From Burkholderiales bacterium (lineage in GTDB: Bacteria > Pseudomonadota > Gammaproteobacteria > Burkholderiales > Burkholderiaceae_C), in NCBI GenBank assembly GCA_003963005.1, contig RXJW01000055.1:1-64000 (forward strand): DNA of 64,000 bases, written 5' to 3'. A program made the translations under genes and the position numbers. Positions 34,367-44,214 of this stretch are shown here, piece by piece (positions within the stretch are counted from its first letter, which is position 1; every line of letters starts with the position of its first letter). The notes beneath the pieces were generated by a model. The model was not told where the DNA came from. It searched no databases and worked only from the letters and a program-made list of their open reading frames with translations.

Positions 34367-36124
34367 CTAATTGACCCGGACTTTGACCTTGGCGTGCTCG
34401 TTGATGCCCATCGCACCAAAGAACAAGGCCACCAGCCGGTGGGCATCGGTGAACACCACCGCGCGGTTCTCGCTGCGGCGCTGCAGCACCCAGTTGAGCA
34501 GGTCGCCCGCCGCCATGAAGTCCAGGCGGATCAGCTTGGTGCAGGAGATGTTGATGACCGTGGCATCACCCGTGTCGCTGGACAGGCCGCGCAGCAAGTC
34601 GGAGATGTCGCCGTTGAGTTGGCCCATCAGCTCGACCTGGGCCACCTGCAGCTCGGCGACGCTCGTGTCCATGAACGTGGACTGCGCTTCGGACTGCATC
34701 GTGCTCGTCGCCGGGCTCGTCGTCGACGTGCCTTCGCCGCCCATGCGCACACGGCACTTGGCGCGTTCCCAGGACGGCGGCGAGACCTCGTAGGTCACGC
34801 AGTAGTCGATCGCGGCTTCGTCGAACTGGTCAGGGCGGTTGACCAGGCGCAAAGCCTCCAGGCGCAGCATCCACAGCGCCGGGTCGGTGTCGCGCTCGCC
34901 GACGGGTGCCAGCTCCTTGAGCTGGTTCAGGAAGCGGTCACCACCGAGCCAGCGCTGGTCGATGGCCTGGTTGGCCCAGTGCCGAAGCAGGTCGCGCAGC
35001 TTGATGGCGGCGTCGATCTCGATGTCGTCCAGCGAGCCCCAGTCGAAGACCCAGGGCAGCGGCAGCGTCTCGCTGCGCCGTTGCAGCACGGCGACGTCGT
35101 CCGCGGTCAGGTTGGCCGGCGCGGTCCAGCTCACCTGGGCCGACTTGCCCATCGGCGAGCGGCTCGCCTGGCGGGTGGACTCGGCCACCAGCTTCGGCAT
35201 GGAGAACCACTGCGGCGCGGACAGGCCGAACTGCTGCGCGTACTCCACGGCCAGGGCCTCGAACTTGCCCTGCGCCCCCGTGGCGCGGTAATGATCGAAC
35301 AGCACCAGCCAGGTCTCGCCGTGCAGGTTGCGGCTGCCGCCCGGGTGGACGAGGTCGGTCAGGGACCGCTCGCTGGTGTCGTAATCGGCGTTGGCGAAGG
35401 CGATGACGGCTTCGTCGAGTTCGGGGTCGTGCACGACCTCCTGCACCTCGACATCCGGCGTCGACTCGGCCAGCGTGAACGACAGCGGCATCTCCAGCGG
35501 CGGCAGGTCAGGCAGCCGGCTGGGCGGCGAGTCGGACAGCGGCGGGATGGCCGCGCCCATCGTGACCGATGCCGGCGGCGTGGGGGCCTGCAGGCGCTGC
35601 ACCTCGCGTGGCGTGGAGAACTCGCTCACTCGCCCGCCCGGCGCCTCGCCGCCCGGCGGCGTGGCGATCGTGGAAGCAAACGCGGCCGGACGCGTCGGTG
35701 TCTCGAAGAAGCCGGGCTGCTGCTTGGGCACGGCCTGCGTCGTCGCGAAGCTCTCGCCCACCATCTGCTGCTCGATCTCGTCGATCTTGGCCTTCACGCC
35801 GAGATCGATCTTGGAATTCGGCTCGCTGATGCGGTCCTCGTCGCCCAGGCGAGACGGCGAGGACGCCAGCGCGGCGAGCTGCTCGGGCGTCAGGCCTTCG
35901 CGGCGTATGCGGCGCAGCATGTCGAGCTCGCGCTTGCGCACGAAGTCGTTGCGGCGCTTGCGCTCCACCATCGCGCGCAGTTCGGCCTTGGCGAGATCGC
36001 CCTCGGGGTCATCCTGGCGCGAGTTGATTTCAGACCAGTCCGTCGTGGGGTTGGCCACGAAGCGCGCGACCTTTCGGAAAAAGCTGTCGCCTTCCTTCGG
36101 GTCTGCGGGCTTGGAATCGGTCAT
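34367..36124 (-). CDS. STAS-domain protein with long N-terminal region
   Basis: A 585-residue cytoplasmic protein. The first 130 residues are charged and helical ([21 protein letters not shown]). A low-complexity Pro/Ser/Thr stretch follows (about 130-190), then a helical, TPR-like middle part. The C-terminal STAS-like domain (about 480-585) has [22 protein letters not shown] and ends [18 protein letters not shown]. No Ser at the usual phospho-site of anti-sigma antagonists is evident. It lies between dksA (9 bases away) and hslVU in the same direction; the order is familiar from Burkholderiales. The function is unknown. Confidence 0.6.
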   Translation of the reverse strand: MTDSKPADPKEGDSFFRKVARFVANPTTDWSEINSRQDDPEGDLAKAELRAMVERKRRNDFVRKRELDMLRRIRREGLTPEQLAALASSPSRLGDEDRISEPNSKIDLGVKAKIDEIEQQMVGESFATTQAVPKQQPGFFETPTRPAAFASTIATPPGGEAPGGRVSEFSTPREVQRLQAPTPPASVTMGAAIPPLSDSPPSRLPDLPPLEMPLSFTLAESTPDVEVQEVVHDPELDEAVIAFANADYDTSERSLTDLVHPGGSRNLHGETWLVLFDHYRATGAQGKFEALAVEYAQQFGLSAPQWFSMPKLVAESTRQASRSPMGKSAQVSWTAPANLTADDVAVLQRRSETLPLPWVFDWGSLDDIEIDAAIKLRDLLRHWANQAIDQRWLGGDRFLNQLKELAPVGERDTDPALWMLRLEALRLVNRPDQFDEAAIDYCVTYEVSPPSWERAKCRVRMGGEGTSTTSPATSTMQSEAQSTFMDTSVAELQVAQVELMGQLNGDISDLLRGLSSDTGDATVINISCTKLIRLDFMAAGDLLNWVLQRRSENRAVVFTDAHRLVALFFGAMGINEHAKVKVRVN

Positions 36125-36133
36125 GGTCAGAGC

Positions 36134-36778
36134 TTAATCGCCAAACATCTTCTGCTTGAGTTCACGACGTTGCTGAGCTTCCAGCGACAACGTGGCCGTC
36201 GGGCGCGCAATCAGGCGGCCCAGCCCGATAGGTTCGCCGGTTTCGTCGCAGTAGCCGTAGTCACCGCTGTCCAGTCGTGCGATGGATTGCACGATTTTCT
36301 TGAGCAGCTTGCGCTCCCGGTCGCGGGTGCGCAACTCCAGGGCGTGCTCTTCCTCGATCGTGGCGCGGTCGGCCGGGTCGGGAACGATGGTGGTGTCTTC
36401 ACGCAGGTGCTCGGTCGTTTCACCGGCATTGGACAGCACGCCGTCCTTCAGTTCGAGCAGCTTCGCGCGGAAGAACTCGATCTGCTTGGCGTTCATGTAC
36501 TCCGAGTCCGGCATGGCCAGCACTTCGGCGTCGGTCAGCTCGTGGCCCGGCTTGGTCTTCCAGGCGTTCGCGAGCTTCGGGTCGCCCTTGGCGGCCACGC
36601 GGGGCGTGTCGTCGACCTGGCTCGCGCCACGCGCAGGCGGCTTCGGCGGAGCGAAACGGTCAGCAAACCGGTTGGCCGGCGCGGGGACGTCGATCGTCGC
36701 GACGTCGGCGCCGGCATCAGTCTTCTTCGCGCCCTTGGGCGCAGCGGCGGCGGTTTTGGGGGCCGGGGTCTTGCTCAC
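36134..36778 (-). CDS. dksA: DksA-type RNA polymerase regulator with one zinc-site cysteine
   Basis: About 214 residues, longer than the 151 of E. coli DksA because of an Ala/Pro/Lys-rich extension of about 80 residues. The coiled-coil part has MPDSEYMNAKQIEFFRAKL and LELRTRDRERKLL. The C-terminal zinc-finger region reads GDYGYCDETGEPIGLGRLIARP and then LSLEAQQRR, with only one of the four cysteines of the C4 finger. It therefore probably folds without zinc. A GTG start at 36778 sits 6 bases after GAGGAG, while the ATG at 36784 touches that site, so GTG is preferred. DksA binds the secondary channel of RNA polymerase and works with ppGpp. Confidence 0.88.
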   Translation of the reverse strand: MSKTPAPKTAAAAPKGAKKTDAGADVATIDVPAPANRFADRFAPPKPPARGASQVDDTPRVAAKGDPKLANAWKTKPGHELTDAEVLAMPDSEYMNAKQIEFFRAKLLELKDGVLSNAGETTEHLREDTTIVPDPADRATIEEEHALELRTRDRERKLLKKIVQSIARLDSGDYGYCDETGEPIGLGRLIARPTATLSLEAQQRRELKQKMFGD

Positions 36779-36869
36779 AGTCATCTCCTCGCTCGGGGCA
36801 TGCAACGGCGCGTTGTCGGACCTGGATCCCACTGCTGTTCAGCCGGCAGCCCATTTTTGAGCGCGGCGG

Positions 36870-36875
36870 ATTGTA
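36870..36875 (-). promoter_or_regulatory. -10 box for dksA
   Basis: TACAAT on the minus strand matches the -10 consensus TATAAT at five of six positions. The -35 region 17 bases upstream (GTCGAA) is weak. The message would start near 36863 with a leader of about 85 bases. Confidence 0.35.
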
Positions 36876-36935
36876 GCCACGAGGAATCCCGGTTCGACAC
36901 GCCCCCGAGACGGGTGCCCCGGGGACCGAAAAACA

Positions 36936-38000
36936 TCACGCCAGACAGCCTTCCAGACCTTGCATCAACACCTCTTTGGGCAGGTCGATCCCAATGAACA
37001 CCATCTTGCTCTGCTTTTTCTCTCCCGGCATCCATTTCGGCCCGAGATCGGACCCCATCATCTGGTGAACACCCTGGAAGATCACCTTCTTGTCGGTGCC
37101 TTTCATGTGCAGAACGCCCTTGTACCGGAGCATCTTCGGGCCGTAGACCTGCACGATGGCCCCGAGGAAGTCCTCGAGCTTGGCCGGATTGAAGGGTTTG
37201 TCGGCACGGAAGACGAAGCTCTTCACGTCATCGTCGTGGTGATGATGGTGCGGGTGGTCGCAGTGCTCGCCGTGTTCATGGTCGTGGTGATCATGGTCAT
37301 GGTGGTGATGGTGCCCATGGTCGTGATCGTCGGCCTTCAGGAAATCGGGGTCGATCTCCAGCTTGGCGTTCAGGTTGAAGCCGCGCAGGTCGAACACCTT
37401 GGACAGCGACACCTCGCCGAAGTGCGCGGTCTGGATCGGCGCGCGGGGGTTCATGTGCTTGATGCGGTGGATGAGCGCGTCCACCGCCGCCGGCTCCACC
37501 AGGTCGCTCTTGCTGATGAAGATCTGGTCGGCGAAGCCCACCTGCATGCGGGCTTCCTGGCGGGTGTTGAGTTGCTCGTCCGCGTGCTTGGCGTCGACCA
37601 GGGTGAGCACCGAGTCCAGCAGGTAGGCTTCGGCGATCTCGTCATCCATGAAGAAAGTCTGGGCGACCGGGCCCGGGTCGGCCAGGCCGGTGGTCTCGAT
37701 GACGACACGCTCGAAGTCCAGCTCGCCCTTGCGGCGCTTGGCCGCCAGGTCGGACAGCGTCGTGCGCAGGTCTTCCCGGATCGTGCAGCAGACGCAGCCG
37801 TTGCTCATCTGGATGATCTGCTCATTGGTGTCGGAGACGAGGATGTCGGTGTCGATGTTCTCTTCACCGAACTCGTTCTCGATGACGGCGATCTTCTGGC
37901 CGTGGGCCTCGGTGAGCACGCGCTTGAGCAAGGTCGTCTTGCCAGCGCCGAGGAAGCCGGTGAGGATGGTGGCGGGGATCAGGCCTTGGGCAGTGGACAT
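36936..38000 (-). CDS. G3E-family (CobW/ZNG1-like) metallochaperone GTPase with His-rich loop
   Basis: A 354-residue GTPase. Walker A is TGFLGAGKTT (14-23), the metal-binding CxCC motif is GCVCC (68-72), and VIETTGLADPGPV is the Walker B/SIMIBI region. A histidine/aspartate-rich stretch of about 33 residues (about 222-255) precedes a CobW C-terminal domain (about 256-354). Members deliver zinc or cobalt to client enzymes. The His loop suggests zinc storage or sensing. No Zur-like operator was seen upstream. It is divergent from corC, with 113 bases between. Confidence 0.85.
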   Translation of the reverse strand: MSTAQGLIPATILTGFLGAGKTTLLKRVLTEAHGQKIAVIENEFGEENIDTDILVSDTNEQIIQMSNGCVCCTIREDLRTTLSDLAAKRRKGELDFERVVIETTGLADPGPVAQTFFMDDEIAEAYLLDSVLTLVDAKHADEQLNTRQEARMQVGFADQIFISKSDLVEPAAVDALIHRIKHMNPRAPIQTAHFGEVSLSKVFDLRGFNLNAKLEIDPDFLKADDHDHGHHHHHDHDHHDHEHGEHCDHPHHHHHDDDVKSFVFRADKPFNPAKLEDFLGAIVQVYGPKMLRYKGVLHMKGTDKKVIFQGVHQMMGSDLGPKWMPGEKKQSKMVFIGIDLPKEVLMQGLEGCLA

Positions 38001-38113
38001 GGCGGGGACCGTTTCGAAAGAAGGCAGCCAACATGGGGCCTCGGTGGCCCAATGCAAGCTTTGTCAAACCAATCGGCTATTCTGTCCCTTCCGCAATACC
38101 TTGACAGCGCCCC

Positions 38114-38995
38114 TTGAGCGAACCGCATTCAGGCAGGCCCCCGAGTCGTGGGGCCGCCAAACACCCGCCCGAGGCCCGCGGCCTCTTGGAGCGCATGCTG
38201 GAGTTCCTGCACCCCGGCCCCGACTCCAAGACCGAACTGATCGAAACCCTGGCCGAAGCCGAGCAGCGCGAGCTGATCGAGCCGGAGTCCCGCCAGATGC
38301 TGGAGGGCGTGCTGCGCATGGCCGAGCTGTCGGCCGGCGACGCCATGGTGGCCGCGCCGCGCATGGACCTGCTGGACATCGACGCGCCCTACGACGAGCT
38401 GCTGGCGGTCGTCATCGACACCGGTCACTCGCGCTTTCCCGTCTACGAAGGCTCGCGGGACAACATCATCGGCATCCTGCTGGCCAAAGACCTGCTCAAG
38501 ATGCAACGGGCGCCGGAGCTGAACCTGCGCGCCCTGCTGCGCCCCACCGTGTTCGTGCCCGAAAGCAAGGGCCTGAACGAGCTGCTGCGCGACTTCCGAT
38601 CCAACCGCAACCACCTGGCCATCGTCATCGACGAGTTCGGCAACACGGCCGGCCTGATCACCATCGAGGACGTGCTGGAAGAGATCGTCGGCGAGATCGA
38701 GGACGAGTTCGACGAGCAGAACTCCGAGACCGGCATCTACACGCTGGCCGACGGCAGCCAGCGCGTGGCCGGTGACGCCACCATCGCCGCCGTCAACGGC
38801 GCCTTCAGCCTGGCGCTGCCCGATGACGACTTCGACACCATCGGGGGCCTGGTGGCCCACGAGCATGGCCGCGTGCCCCGGCGAGGCGAGACGGTCACCG
38901 TGGCGGGCCTGAACTTCGCCGTCATGCTGACCCGCGGCGGCGCGGTGCGCTGGTTCAAGGTGACCCGCGCGCCGTCCGACGAGTCCGAAGCGTGA
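38114..38995 (+). CDS. corC: CorC/HlyC-type CBS-domain protein
   Basis: A 293-residue protein. It has a short N-terminal tail and two CBS domains (about 65-190; [40 protein letters not shown]) that bind adenosine nucleotides. A C-terminal CorC_HlyC domain (about 205-290) follows. It lacks the membrane domain of CorB, so it is a soluble partner in magnesium/cobalt efflux. The start is a TTG codon; the N-terminus MSEPHSGRP agrees with what I recall of other CorC proteins, but no good ribosome-binding site is visible. Its stop overlaps the lnt start (GTGA). Confidence 0.87.
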   Translation: MSEPHSGRPPSRGAAKHPPEARGLLERMLEFLHPGPDSKTELIETLAEAEQRELIEPESRQMLEGVLRMAELSAGDAMVAAPRMDLLDIDAPYDELLAVVIDTGHSRFPVYEGSRDNIIGILLAKDLLKMQRAPELNLRALLRPTVFVPESKGLNELLRDFRSNRNHLAIVIDEFGNTAGLITIEDVLEEIVGEIEDEFDEQNSETGIYTLADGSQRVAGDATIAAVNGAFSLALPDDDFDTIGGLVAHEHGRVPRRGETVTVAGLNFAVMLTRGGAVRWFKVTRAPSDESEA

Positions 38996-40449
38996 CCCGC
39001 GCACGGGCAGCAGCCCTCGCGCTGGGCGCGGGCGTGCTGCACACCGCCGCCTTCGCACCCACCGGCGCCTGGTTCCTGCAGATCCTGGCCCTGGTGCTGC
39101 TGTTCGGCCTCGTGCAGCAGGCATCGCCACGCCACGCGGCGCTGGCGGGCGGCCTCTTCGGCTTCGGCTGGCTGGCCTCGGGCCTGTGGTGGCTGCACAT
39201 CAGCATGCACCAGTTCGGCGGTATCCCGTGGGTGCTGGCAGCCCTCGCGGTAGCGCTGCTGGCGGCGTTTCTGAGCGGCTACTACGCGCTGGCCCTGGGC
39301 CTCACCGCCCGCTGGGTCGCCCCGGGCCGCGGCCGGCTGCTGGCCCTCGTGCCGGCCTGGCTGCTGGCCGAACTGGCGCGCGCGACGTGGTTCAGCGGCT
39401 TTCCGTGGATCGCCTCCGGCTATGCCCACACCGTCGGGCCGCTCGCGGGCTGGGCGCCGTGGGTCGGCGTCTACGGCATTGGCGCGCTCGGGGCCCTGGC
39501 GGCTGCCGGCCTGCTGCTGGCCCGGCAACGCGCCTGGGCCACGGCTGCACCCGCGCTGCTGCTGCCGCTGGCCGGATGGCTGCTGCCCCAGGGCTTCACC
39601 GAGTCGACCGGGCGGCTGGCCCTGTCGCTCGTGCAGCCGAGCATCCCGCAGGATCAGAAGTTCGACCCTGCCCGCTTCGCCACCAATCTCGGCACGCTCG
39701 CCGCGCTCGTCGACGCGTCGCGCGGCCAGGTGGTCATCACGCCCGAATCGGTCGTGCCGCTGCCGCTGTCGCAACTGGACCGCGACACCCTCGCGCACCT
39801 CGCCCGCCCCGAGCGGCCGGTGCTGCTGGGCAGCTTCCTGGGCAACGGCGAAGAAGGCTACGTCAACTCGGTCGTCGCGCTCGGCGCCGACTACCACTAC
39901 GGCAAGCGCCACCTGCTGCCCTTCGGCGAGTTCATCCCGCCGGGCTTCGGCTGGTTCGTGCGCGCGATGAACATCCCGCTGGACGACCAGGCTCGCGGCC
40001 AGCATCAGCGCCCCTGGGCCGTGGCCGGCCAACGGCTGCGGCCACTGATCTGCTACGAAGACCTGTTCGGCGAAGACGTCGTGGCCAGCGCCGCCGGCCC
40101 GGAGGCGGCGACCGTCTTCGTCAACGTCAGCAACCTGGCCTGGTTCGGCACGCTGATGATCCAGGACCAGCACCTGCAGTTCTCGCAGATGCGCGCGCTG
40201 GAGTTCCAGCGGCCGGTCGTGCGCTCCACAAACACAGGCGCGACCGCGGTGGTCGACCACGCCGGCCAGGTCACCGCGAGGCTGGCACCGCTCGAACGCG
40301 GCGTTCTGGAGGCGACCGTGGAAGGCCGCCAGGGCGCCACCCCCTACGCCCGCTGGCTGGCCGCCCTCGGCCTGTGGCCGCTGTGGGCCGCCGGGCTGCT
40401 CGCGCTGGCCGGCTGCGCCGTGGCCGGCCGCCGCAGGGCCGCCCCATAG
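38992..40449 (+). CDS. lnt: apolipoprotein N-acyltransferase
   Basis: A 485-residue inner-membrane enzyme that adds the third acyl chain to lipoproteins. Five or six N-terminal membrane helices (about 5-195) lead into a nitrilase-like periplasmic domain. Its catalytic residues are visible: Glu in [11 protein letters not shown], Lys-region [14 protein letters not shown] and Cys in [12 protein letters not shown]. It starts with GTG overlapping the corC stop, so the pair is coupled; corC-lnt pairing is common in proteobacteria. Confidence 0.93.
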   Translation: MTRARAAALALGAGVLHTAAFAPTGAWFLQILALVLLFGLVQQASPRHAALAGGLFGFGWLASGLWWLHISMHQFGGIPWVLAALAVALLAAFLSGYYALALGLTARWVAPGRGRLLALVPAWLLAELARATWFSGFPWIASGYAHTVGPLAGWAPWVGVYGIGALGALAAAGLLLARQRAWATAAPALLLPLAGWLLPQGFTESTGRLALSLVQPSIPQDQKFDPARFATNLGTLAALVDASRGQVVITPESVVPLPLSQLDRDTLAHLARPERPVLLGSFLGNGEEGYVNSVVALGADYHYGKRHLLPFGEFIPPGFGWFVRAMNIPLDDQARGQHQRPWAVAGQRLRPLICYEDLFGEDVVASAAGPEAATVFVNVSNLAWFGTLMIQDQHLQFSQMRALEFQRPVVRSTNTGATAVVDHAGQVTARLAPLERGVLEATVEGRQGATPYARWLAALGLWPLWAAGLLALAGCAVAGRRRAAP

Positions 40450-40478
40450 AATCGGCCACCCCCTCTCGATCGAGTCTC

Positions 40479-41405
40479 ATGCTGACCTTCCAGCAAATCA
40501 TCCTGACCCTGCAGGACTACTGGTCCAAGCAGGGCTGCGCACTCCTCCAGCCCTACGACATGGAAGTCGGCGCGGGCACGAGCCACACCGCCACCTTCCT
40601 GCGCGCCCTCGGCCCCGAGCCCTGGAAGGCCGCCTACGTGCAACCCAGCCGCCGCCCCAAGGACGGCCGCTACGGCGACAACCCCAACCGCCTGCAGCAC
40701 TACTACCAATACCAGGTCGTGCTCAAGCCCGCGCCGGCCAACATCCTGGAGCTCTACCTCGGCTCGCTGGAAGCCCTCGGCTTCGACCTGAAGAAGAACG
40801 ACGTGCGCTTCGTCGAGGACGACTGGGAGAACCCCACGCTCGGCTGCTGGGGCCTGGGCTGGGAGGTCTGGCTCAACGGCATGGAAGTGACGCAGTTCAC
40901 CTACTTCCAGCAGGTCGGCGGCATCGACTGCAAGCCGATCACCGGCGAGATCACCTACGGGCTGGAGCGCCTGGCGATGTACCTGCAGGGCAAGGAGTCG
41001 GTGTATGACCTCGTCTTCACCGAAGGGCTCACCTATGGCGACGTGTTCCACCAGAACGAGGTCGAGCAGAGCACCTACAACTTCGAGCACAGCGACGTCG
41101 ACTTCCTGCTGTCGGCCTTCGCGGCGCACGAGAAGCAGTCCAAGCACCTGATGGAGCAGCAGCTGGCCCTCCCCGCCTACGAGCAGCTGCTCAAGGCCGG
41201 CCACACCTTCAACCTGCTGGACGCCCGCGGCGCCATCTCGGTGACCGAGCGTGCCGCCTACATCGGCCGCATCCGCAACCTGGCGCGGGCCGTGGCACAG
41301 AGCTACGTCGACAGCCGTGCGCGGCTGGGCTTCCCGATGGCGCCCAAGGCCTGGGCGGATGAAGTCATCGCCCAGATCGAACTGAAGAACAAGAAGGCGG
41401 CCTGA
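40479..41405 (+). CDS. glyQ: glycyl-tRNA synthetase alpha subunit
   Basis: A 308-residue class II synthetase subunit starting [19 protein letters not shown]. It has motif 2 and 3 regions such as [19 protein letters not shown] and [14 protein letters not shown], the standard size and sequence for bacterial GlyQ. It binds ATP and glycine and pairs with GlyS, whose gene follows after 3 bases. Transcription probably continues from lnt, 29 bases upstream. Confidence 0.97.
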   Translation: MLTFQQIILTLQDYWSKQGCALLQPYDMEVGAGTSHTATFLRALGPEPWKAAYVQPSRRPKDGRYGDNPNRLQHYYQYQVVLKPAPANILELYLGSLEALGFDLKKNDVRFVEDDWENPTLGCWGLGWEVWLNGMEVTQFTYFQQVGGIDCKPITGEITYGLERLAMYLQGKESVYDLVFTEGLTYGDVFHQNEVEQSTYNFEHSDVDFLLSAFAAHEKQSKHLMEQQLALPAYEQLLKAGHTFNLLDARGAISVTERAAYIGRIRNLARAVAQSYVDSRARLGFPMAPKAWADEVIAQIELKNKKAA

Positions 41406-41408
41406 TCG

Positions 41409-43562
41409 ATGAGCGCGAACCTCCTCGTTGAACTGTTTGTCGAAGAGCTGCCGCCCAAGGCGCTCAAGAAGCTGGGCGAGTCCTTCGCGAGCGTGCTGGC
41501 CGACAGCCTCAAGGCCCAGGGCCTGGCCGCGGCGGACGCCGCCGTCACGTCCTTTGCCTCGCCGCGGCGGCTCGGCGTGCATGTGGCCGGTGTGGCTGCC
41601 AAGTCCGCCGACAAGGCCGTGGAGCAAAAGCTCATGCCGGTGGCGGTTGCGCTCACGCCTGACGGTGCACCCACGCCCGCGCTACAGAACAAGCTGGCCG
41701 CTTTTGGTGTCAGCTTCGAAGACATACGAGAGTCCACTAGGCGAGCAGTCGACGGCAAAGCGGAGTTCCTCTTCTGGAAGAGCATCCAGCCGGGCGCCAC
41801 GCTCGCGCAAGGCCTGCAGAAGGCGCTGGACGACACCCTGGCCAAGCTGCCCATTCCCAAGGTCATGAGCTACCAGCTCGCCGACGGCTGGACCGACGTC
41901 AAGTTCGTGCGCCCGGCGCATGGCCTGGTCGCGCTGCATGGCAGCGAGATCGTGCCCATCCAGGCCCTGGGCCTGAGTTCCGGCCGCACCACGACCGGCC
42001 ACCGCTTCGAGGCGGCGCAGGCCGTCGTCGGCATCGACTCGGCCGACAGCTATGCCACCCAGCTGCGCGAGCAAGGCGCGGTCATCGCCAGCTTCGCCGA
42101 GCGCCGTGCCGAGATCGCACGCCAGCTCAAGGGCGCGGCCGACGCACTCTCGCTGACCCCGATCGACGACGACGCGCTGCTGGACGAGGTCACCGCCCTG
42201 GTCGAGCGCCCGAACGTGCTGACCTGCGCCTTCGAACCCGAGTTCCTGGCCGTGCCGCAGGAGTGCCTCATCCTGACGATGAAGGCCAACCAGAAGTACT
42301 TCCCGCTGCTGGACGCCGCCGGCAAGCTGACGCGCCACTTCCTGGTGGTCAGCAACATCGCGCCCGCCGACGCCTCGGCCGTGACCGGCGGCAACGAGCG
42401 CGTCGTGCGCCCGCGTCTGGCCGACGCCAAGTTCTTCTACGACCAGGACCGCAAGAAGAAGCTCGCCGACCGCATCCCCGGCCTGGCCAAGGTCGTCTAC
42501 CACGGCAAGCTGGGTTCGCAAGGCGAACGCGCCGAGCGCGTGCGCGGCATCGGCCACGCCATCGTGCAGCAGCTCAGCATGGCCACGCTGCCCTACACCG
42601 TCGAGGCCGATGACGAGTTCAAGGTGCTCGACAGCAAGGTCAAGGAGGCTGCGCTGCTCGCCAAGTGCGACCTGCTGACCGACATGGTCGGCGAGTTTCC
42701 CGAGCTGCAGGGCATCATGGGCGGCTACTACGCCCGCCACGAGGGCCTGCGTGACGGCGTGGCCATCGCCATCGAGGACCACTACAAGCCCCGATTCGCC
42801 GGCGACGCGCTGCCGCGCAACCACACCGGCACGGTGCTGGCGCTGGCCGACAAGCTCGAAACGCTCGTCGGCCTGTTCGGCATCGGCCAGTTGCCCACCG
42901 GCGACAAGGACCCCTTCGCGCTGCGCCGCCACGCGCTGGGCATCATCCGCATCCTGGTCGAGAAGAACCTGCCGCTGTCGCTGCCCGACATGGTCGACGC
43001 CGCGTTCGGCACCTTCCCGGAAGGCATGCTGGCCGACGTGCCCAAGGCCCGCGAGGCGCTGCTGCACTTCGTCTACGAGCGCCTGGTGGGCTACCTGCGC
43101 GAGCTGGGCTACAGCGCCCAGGAAGTGGAGGCCGCCACGGCCGTTCGCACCGGCGGCTGGGGCTCCATGCCCAAGCGCCTGGCGGCCGTGCGCGCGTTCA
43201 ACGCGCTGCCGGAAGCCGCCTCGCTGGCGGCGGCCAACAAGCGGGTGGGCAACATCCTGAAGAAGGTCGAGGGCGAGCTCCCGACCGAGGTCAAGGACGC
43301 GCTGCTGCAGGAAGCCGCCGAGCGCGCGCTGGCCACGGCCATCGCCGAGGTGCAGCCGGCCGCTGACACCCTGTTCGAGCAGCATGACTACACCGGCTCG
43401 CTGCAACGTCTGGCCGTGCTCAAGGGCCCGGTCGATGCTTTCTTCGACGACGTCATGGTCAATGCCGAAGACCCGGCGCTGCGGGCCAACCGCCTGGCGC
43501 TGCTGGGCCGCCTGCACGCCGCGATGAACCGCGTCGCCGATCTCTCCAAACTCGCCACCTGA
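41409..43562 (+). CDS. glyS: glycyl-tRNA synthetase beta subunit
   Basis: A 717-residue protein beginning SANLLVELFVEELPPKALK, the conserved start of GlyS. It contains LTMKANQKYFPLLD, GQLPTGDKDPFALRRHALG and a C-terminal anticodon-binding DALR region with VMVNAEDPALRANRLALL. It recognises tRNA-Gly and completes the alpha2-beta2 enzyme with GlyQ. It is followed by a gmhB homologue after one base. Confidence 0.97.
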   Translation: MSANLLVELFVEELPPKALKKLGESFASVLADSLKAQGLAAADAAVTSFASPRRLGVHVAGVAAKSADKAVEQKLMPVAVALTPDGAPTPALQNKLAAFGVSFEDIRESTRRAVDGKAEFLFWKSIQPGATLAQGLQKALDDTLAKLPIPKVMSYQLADGWTDVKFVRPAHGLVALHGSEIVPIQALGLSSGRTTTGHRFEAAQAVVGIDSADSYATQLREQGAVIASFAERRAEIARQLKGAADALSLTPIDDDALLDEVTALVERPNVLTCAFEPEFLAVPQECLILTMKANQKYFPLLDAAGKLTRHFLVVSNIAPADASAVTGGNERVVRPRLADAKFFYDQDRKKKLADRIPGLAKVVYHGKLGSQGERAERVRGIGHAIVQQLSMATLPYTVEADDEFKVLDSKVKEAALLAKCDLLTDMVGEFPELQGIMGGYYARHEGLRDGVAIAIEDHYKPRFAGDALPRNHTGTVLALADKLETLVGLFGIGQLPTGDKDPFALRRHALGIIRILVEKNLPLSLPDMVDAAFGTFPEGMLADVPKAREALLHFVYERLVGYLRELGYSAQEVEAATAVRTGGWGSMPKRLAAVRAFNALPEAASLAAANKRVGNILKKVEGELPTEVKDALLQEAAERALATAIAEVQPAADTLFEQHDYTGSLQRLAVLKGPVDAFFDDVMVNAEDPALRANRLALLGRLHAAMNRVADLSKLAT

Positions 43563-43563
43563 C

Positions 43564-44214
43564 ATGCCACGCAACGCCGACCACGCCCACGGCATGAAGC
43601 TCGTCATCCTCGGGCGGGACGGCACGCTCAACCGCTACCGCGACGATCACGTCAAGGCGCCGGAGGAGCTGGACCCGCTGCCCGGTGCGATGGAAGCCGT
43701 CGCGCGCCTGAACCACGCCGGCTGGCACACCGTGCTGGCCACCAACCAGGCCGGCATCGGGCGCGGTCTGCTGGACATGGCCTCGCTGAATGCGGTGCAC
43801 ATCCGCCTGAACCAGCTGCTGGCCGAGAAGGGCGGCCGGCTGGATGCCGCGTTCTTCTGCCCGCACACGCCGGAGGAAGGCTGCGACTGCCGCAAGCCGC
43901 TGCCCGGCCTGGTCCAGCAGATCGGCGAGCGCTTCGATGTCGAGCTGGGAGCAGTCCACATGGTCGGCGCGTCGCTGACCGACCTGCTGACCGCCCAGAA
44001 CGCCGGCTGCATCCCGCACCTCGTGCTGACCGGCCCGATCGGCAGCCTCGGTGCGGAGGAGCTGGCCAACCTGCTGGTGCAGGTGCCGCGCGCCCGCGTG
44101 CACGACGACCTGGCGAGCTTCGCCGAGACCCTCATCCAGGAAGAACGCCGCCGCGTGGCCGAAGCCCGCGGCCAGGCCCTGGCGCCCGACACCCAGGCCG
44201 GAGAATTGAACTGA
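43564..44214 (+). CDS. GmhB-family HAD protein lacking catalytic aspartates
   Basis: A 216-residue homologue of D-glycero-D-manno-heptose-1,7-bisphosphate 7-phosphatase, an enzyme of LPS inner-core synthesis. Preserved are motif II TNQ (60-62), the GIGRGL loop, the structural zinc site Cys99, His101, Cys107, Cys109 (CPHTPEEGCDC) and Lys111. Two key acids are lost. Motif I reads LGRDGT, with Gly17 (GGG) in place of the nucleophile Asp, and motif IV reads VGASLTD, with Ala136 (GCG) in place of the Mg-binding Asp. Hydrolysis by the normal mechanism should be impossible. The frame is intact and sits between glyS and plsC as in relatives. A start 10 codons later is possible. Confidence 0.85.
   Translation: MPRNADHAHGMKLVILGRDGTLNRYRDDHVKAPEELDPLPGAMEAVARLNHAGWHTVLATNQAGIGRGLLDMASLNAVHIRLNQLLAEKGGRLDAAFFCPHTPEEGCDCRKPLPGLVQQIGERFDVELGAVHMVGASLTDLLTAQNAGCIPHLVLTGPIGSLGAEELANLLVQVPRARVHDDLASFAETLIQEERRRVAEARGQALAPDTQAGELN

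Noticed and set aside
38001-38113. Zur or other metal-regulator box between the G3E GTPase and corC
   Set aside because: No convincing AT-rich palindrome was found in the gap.
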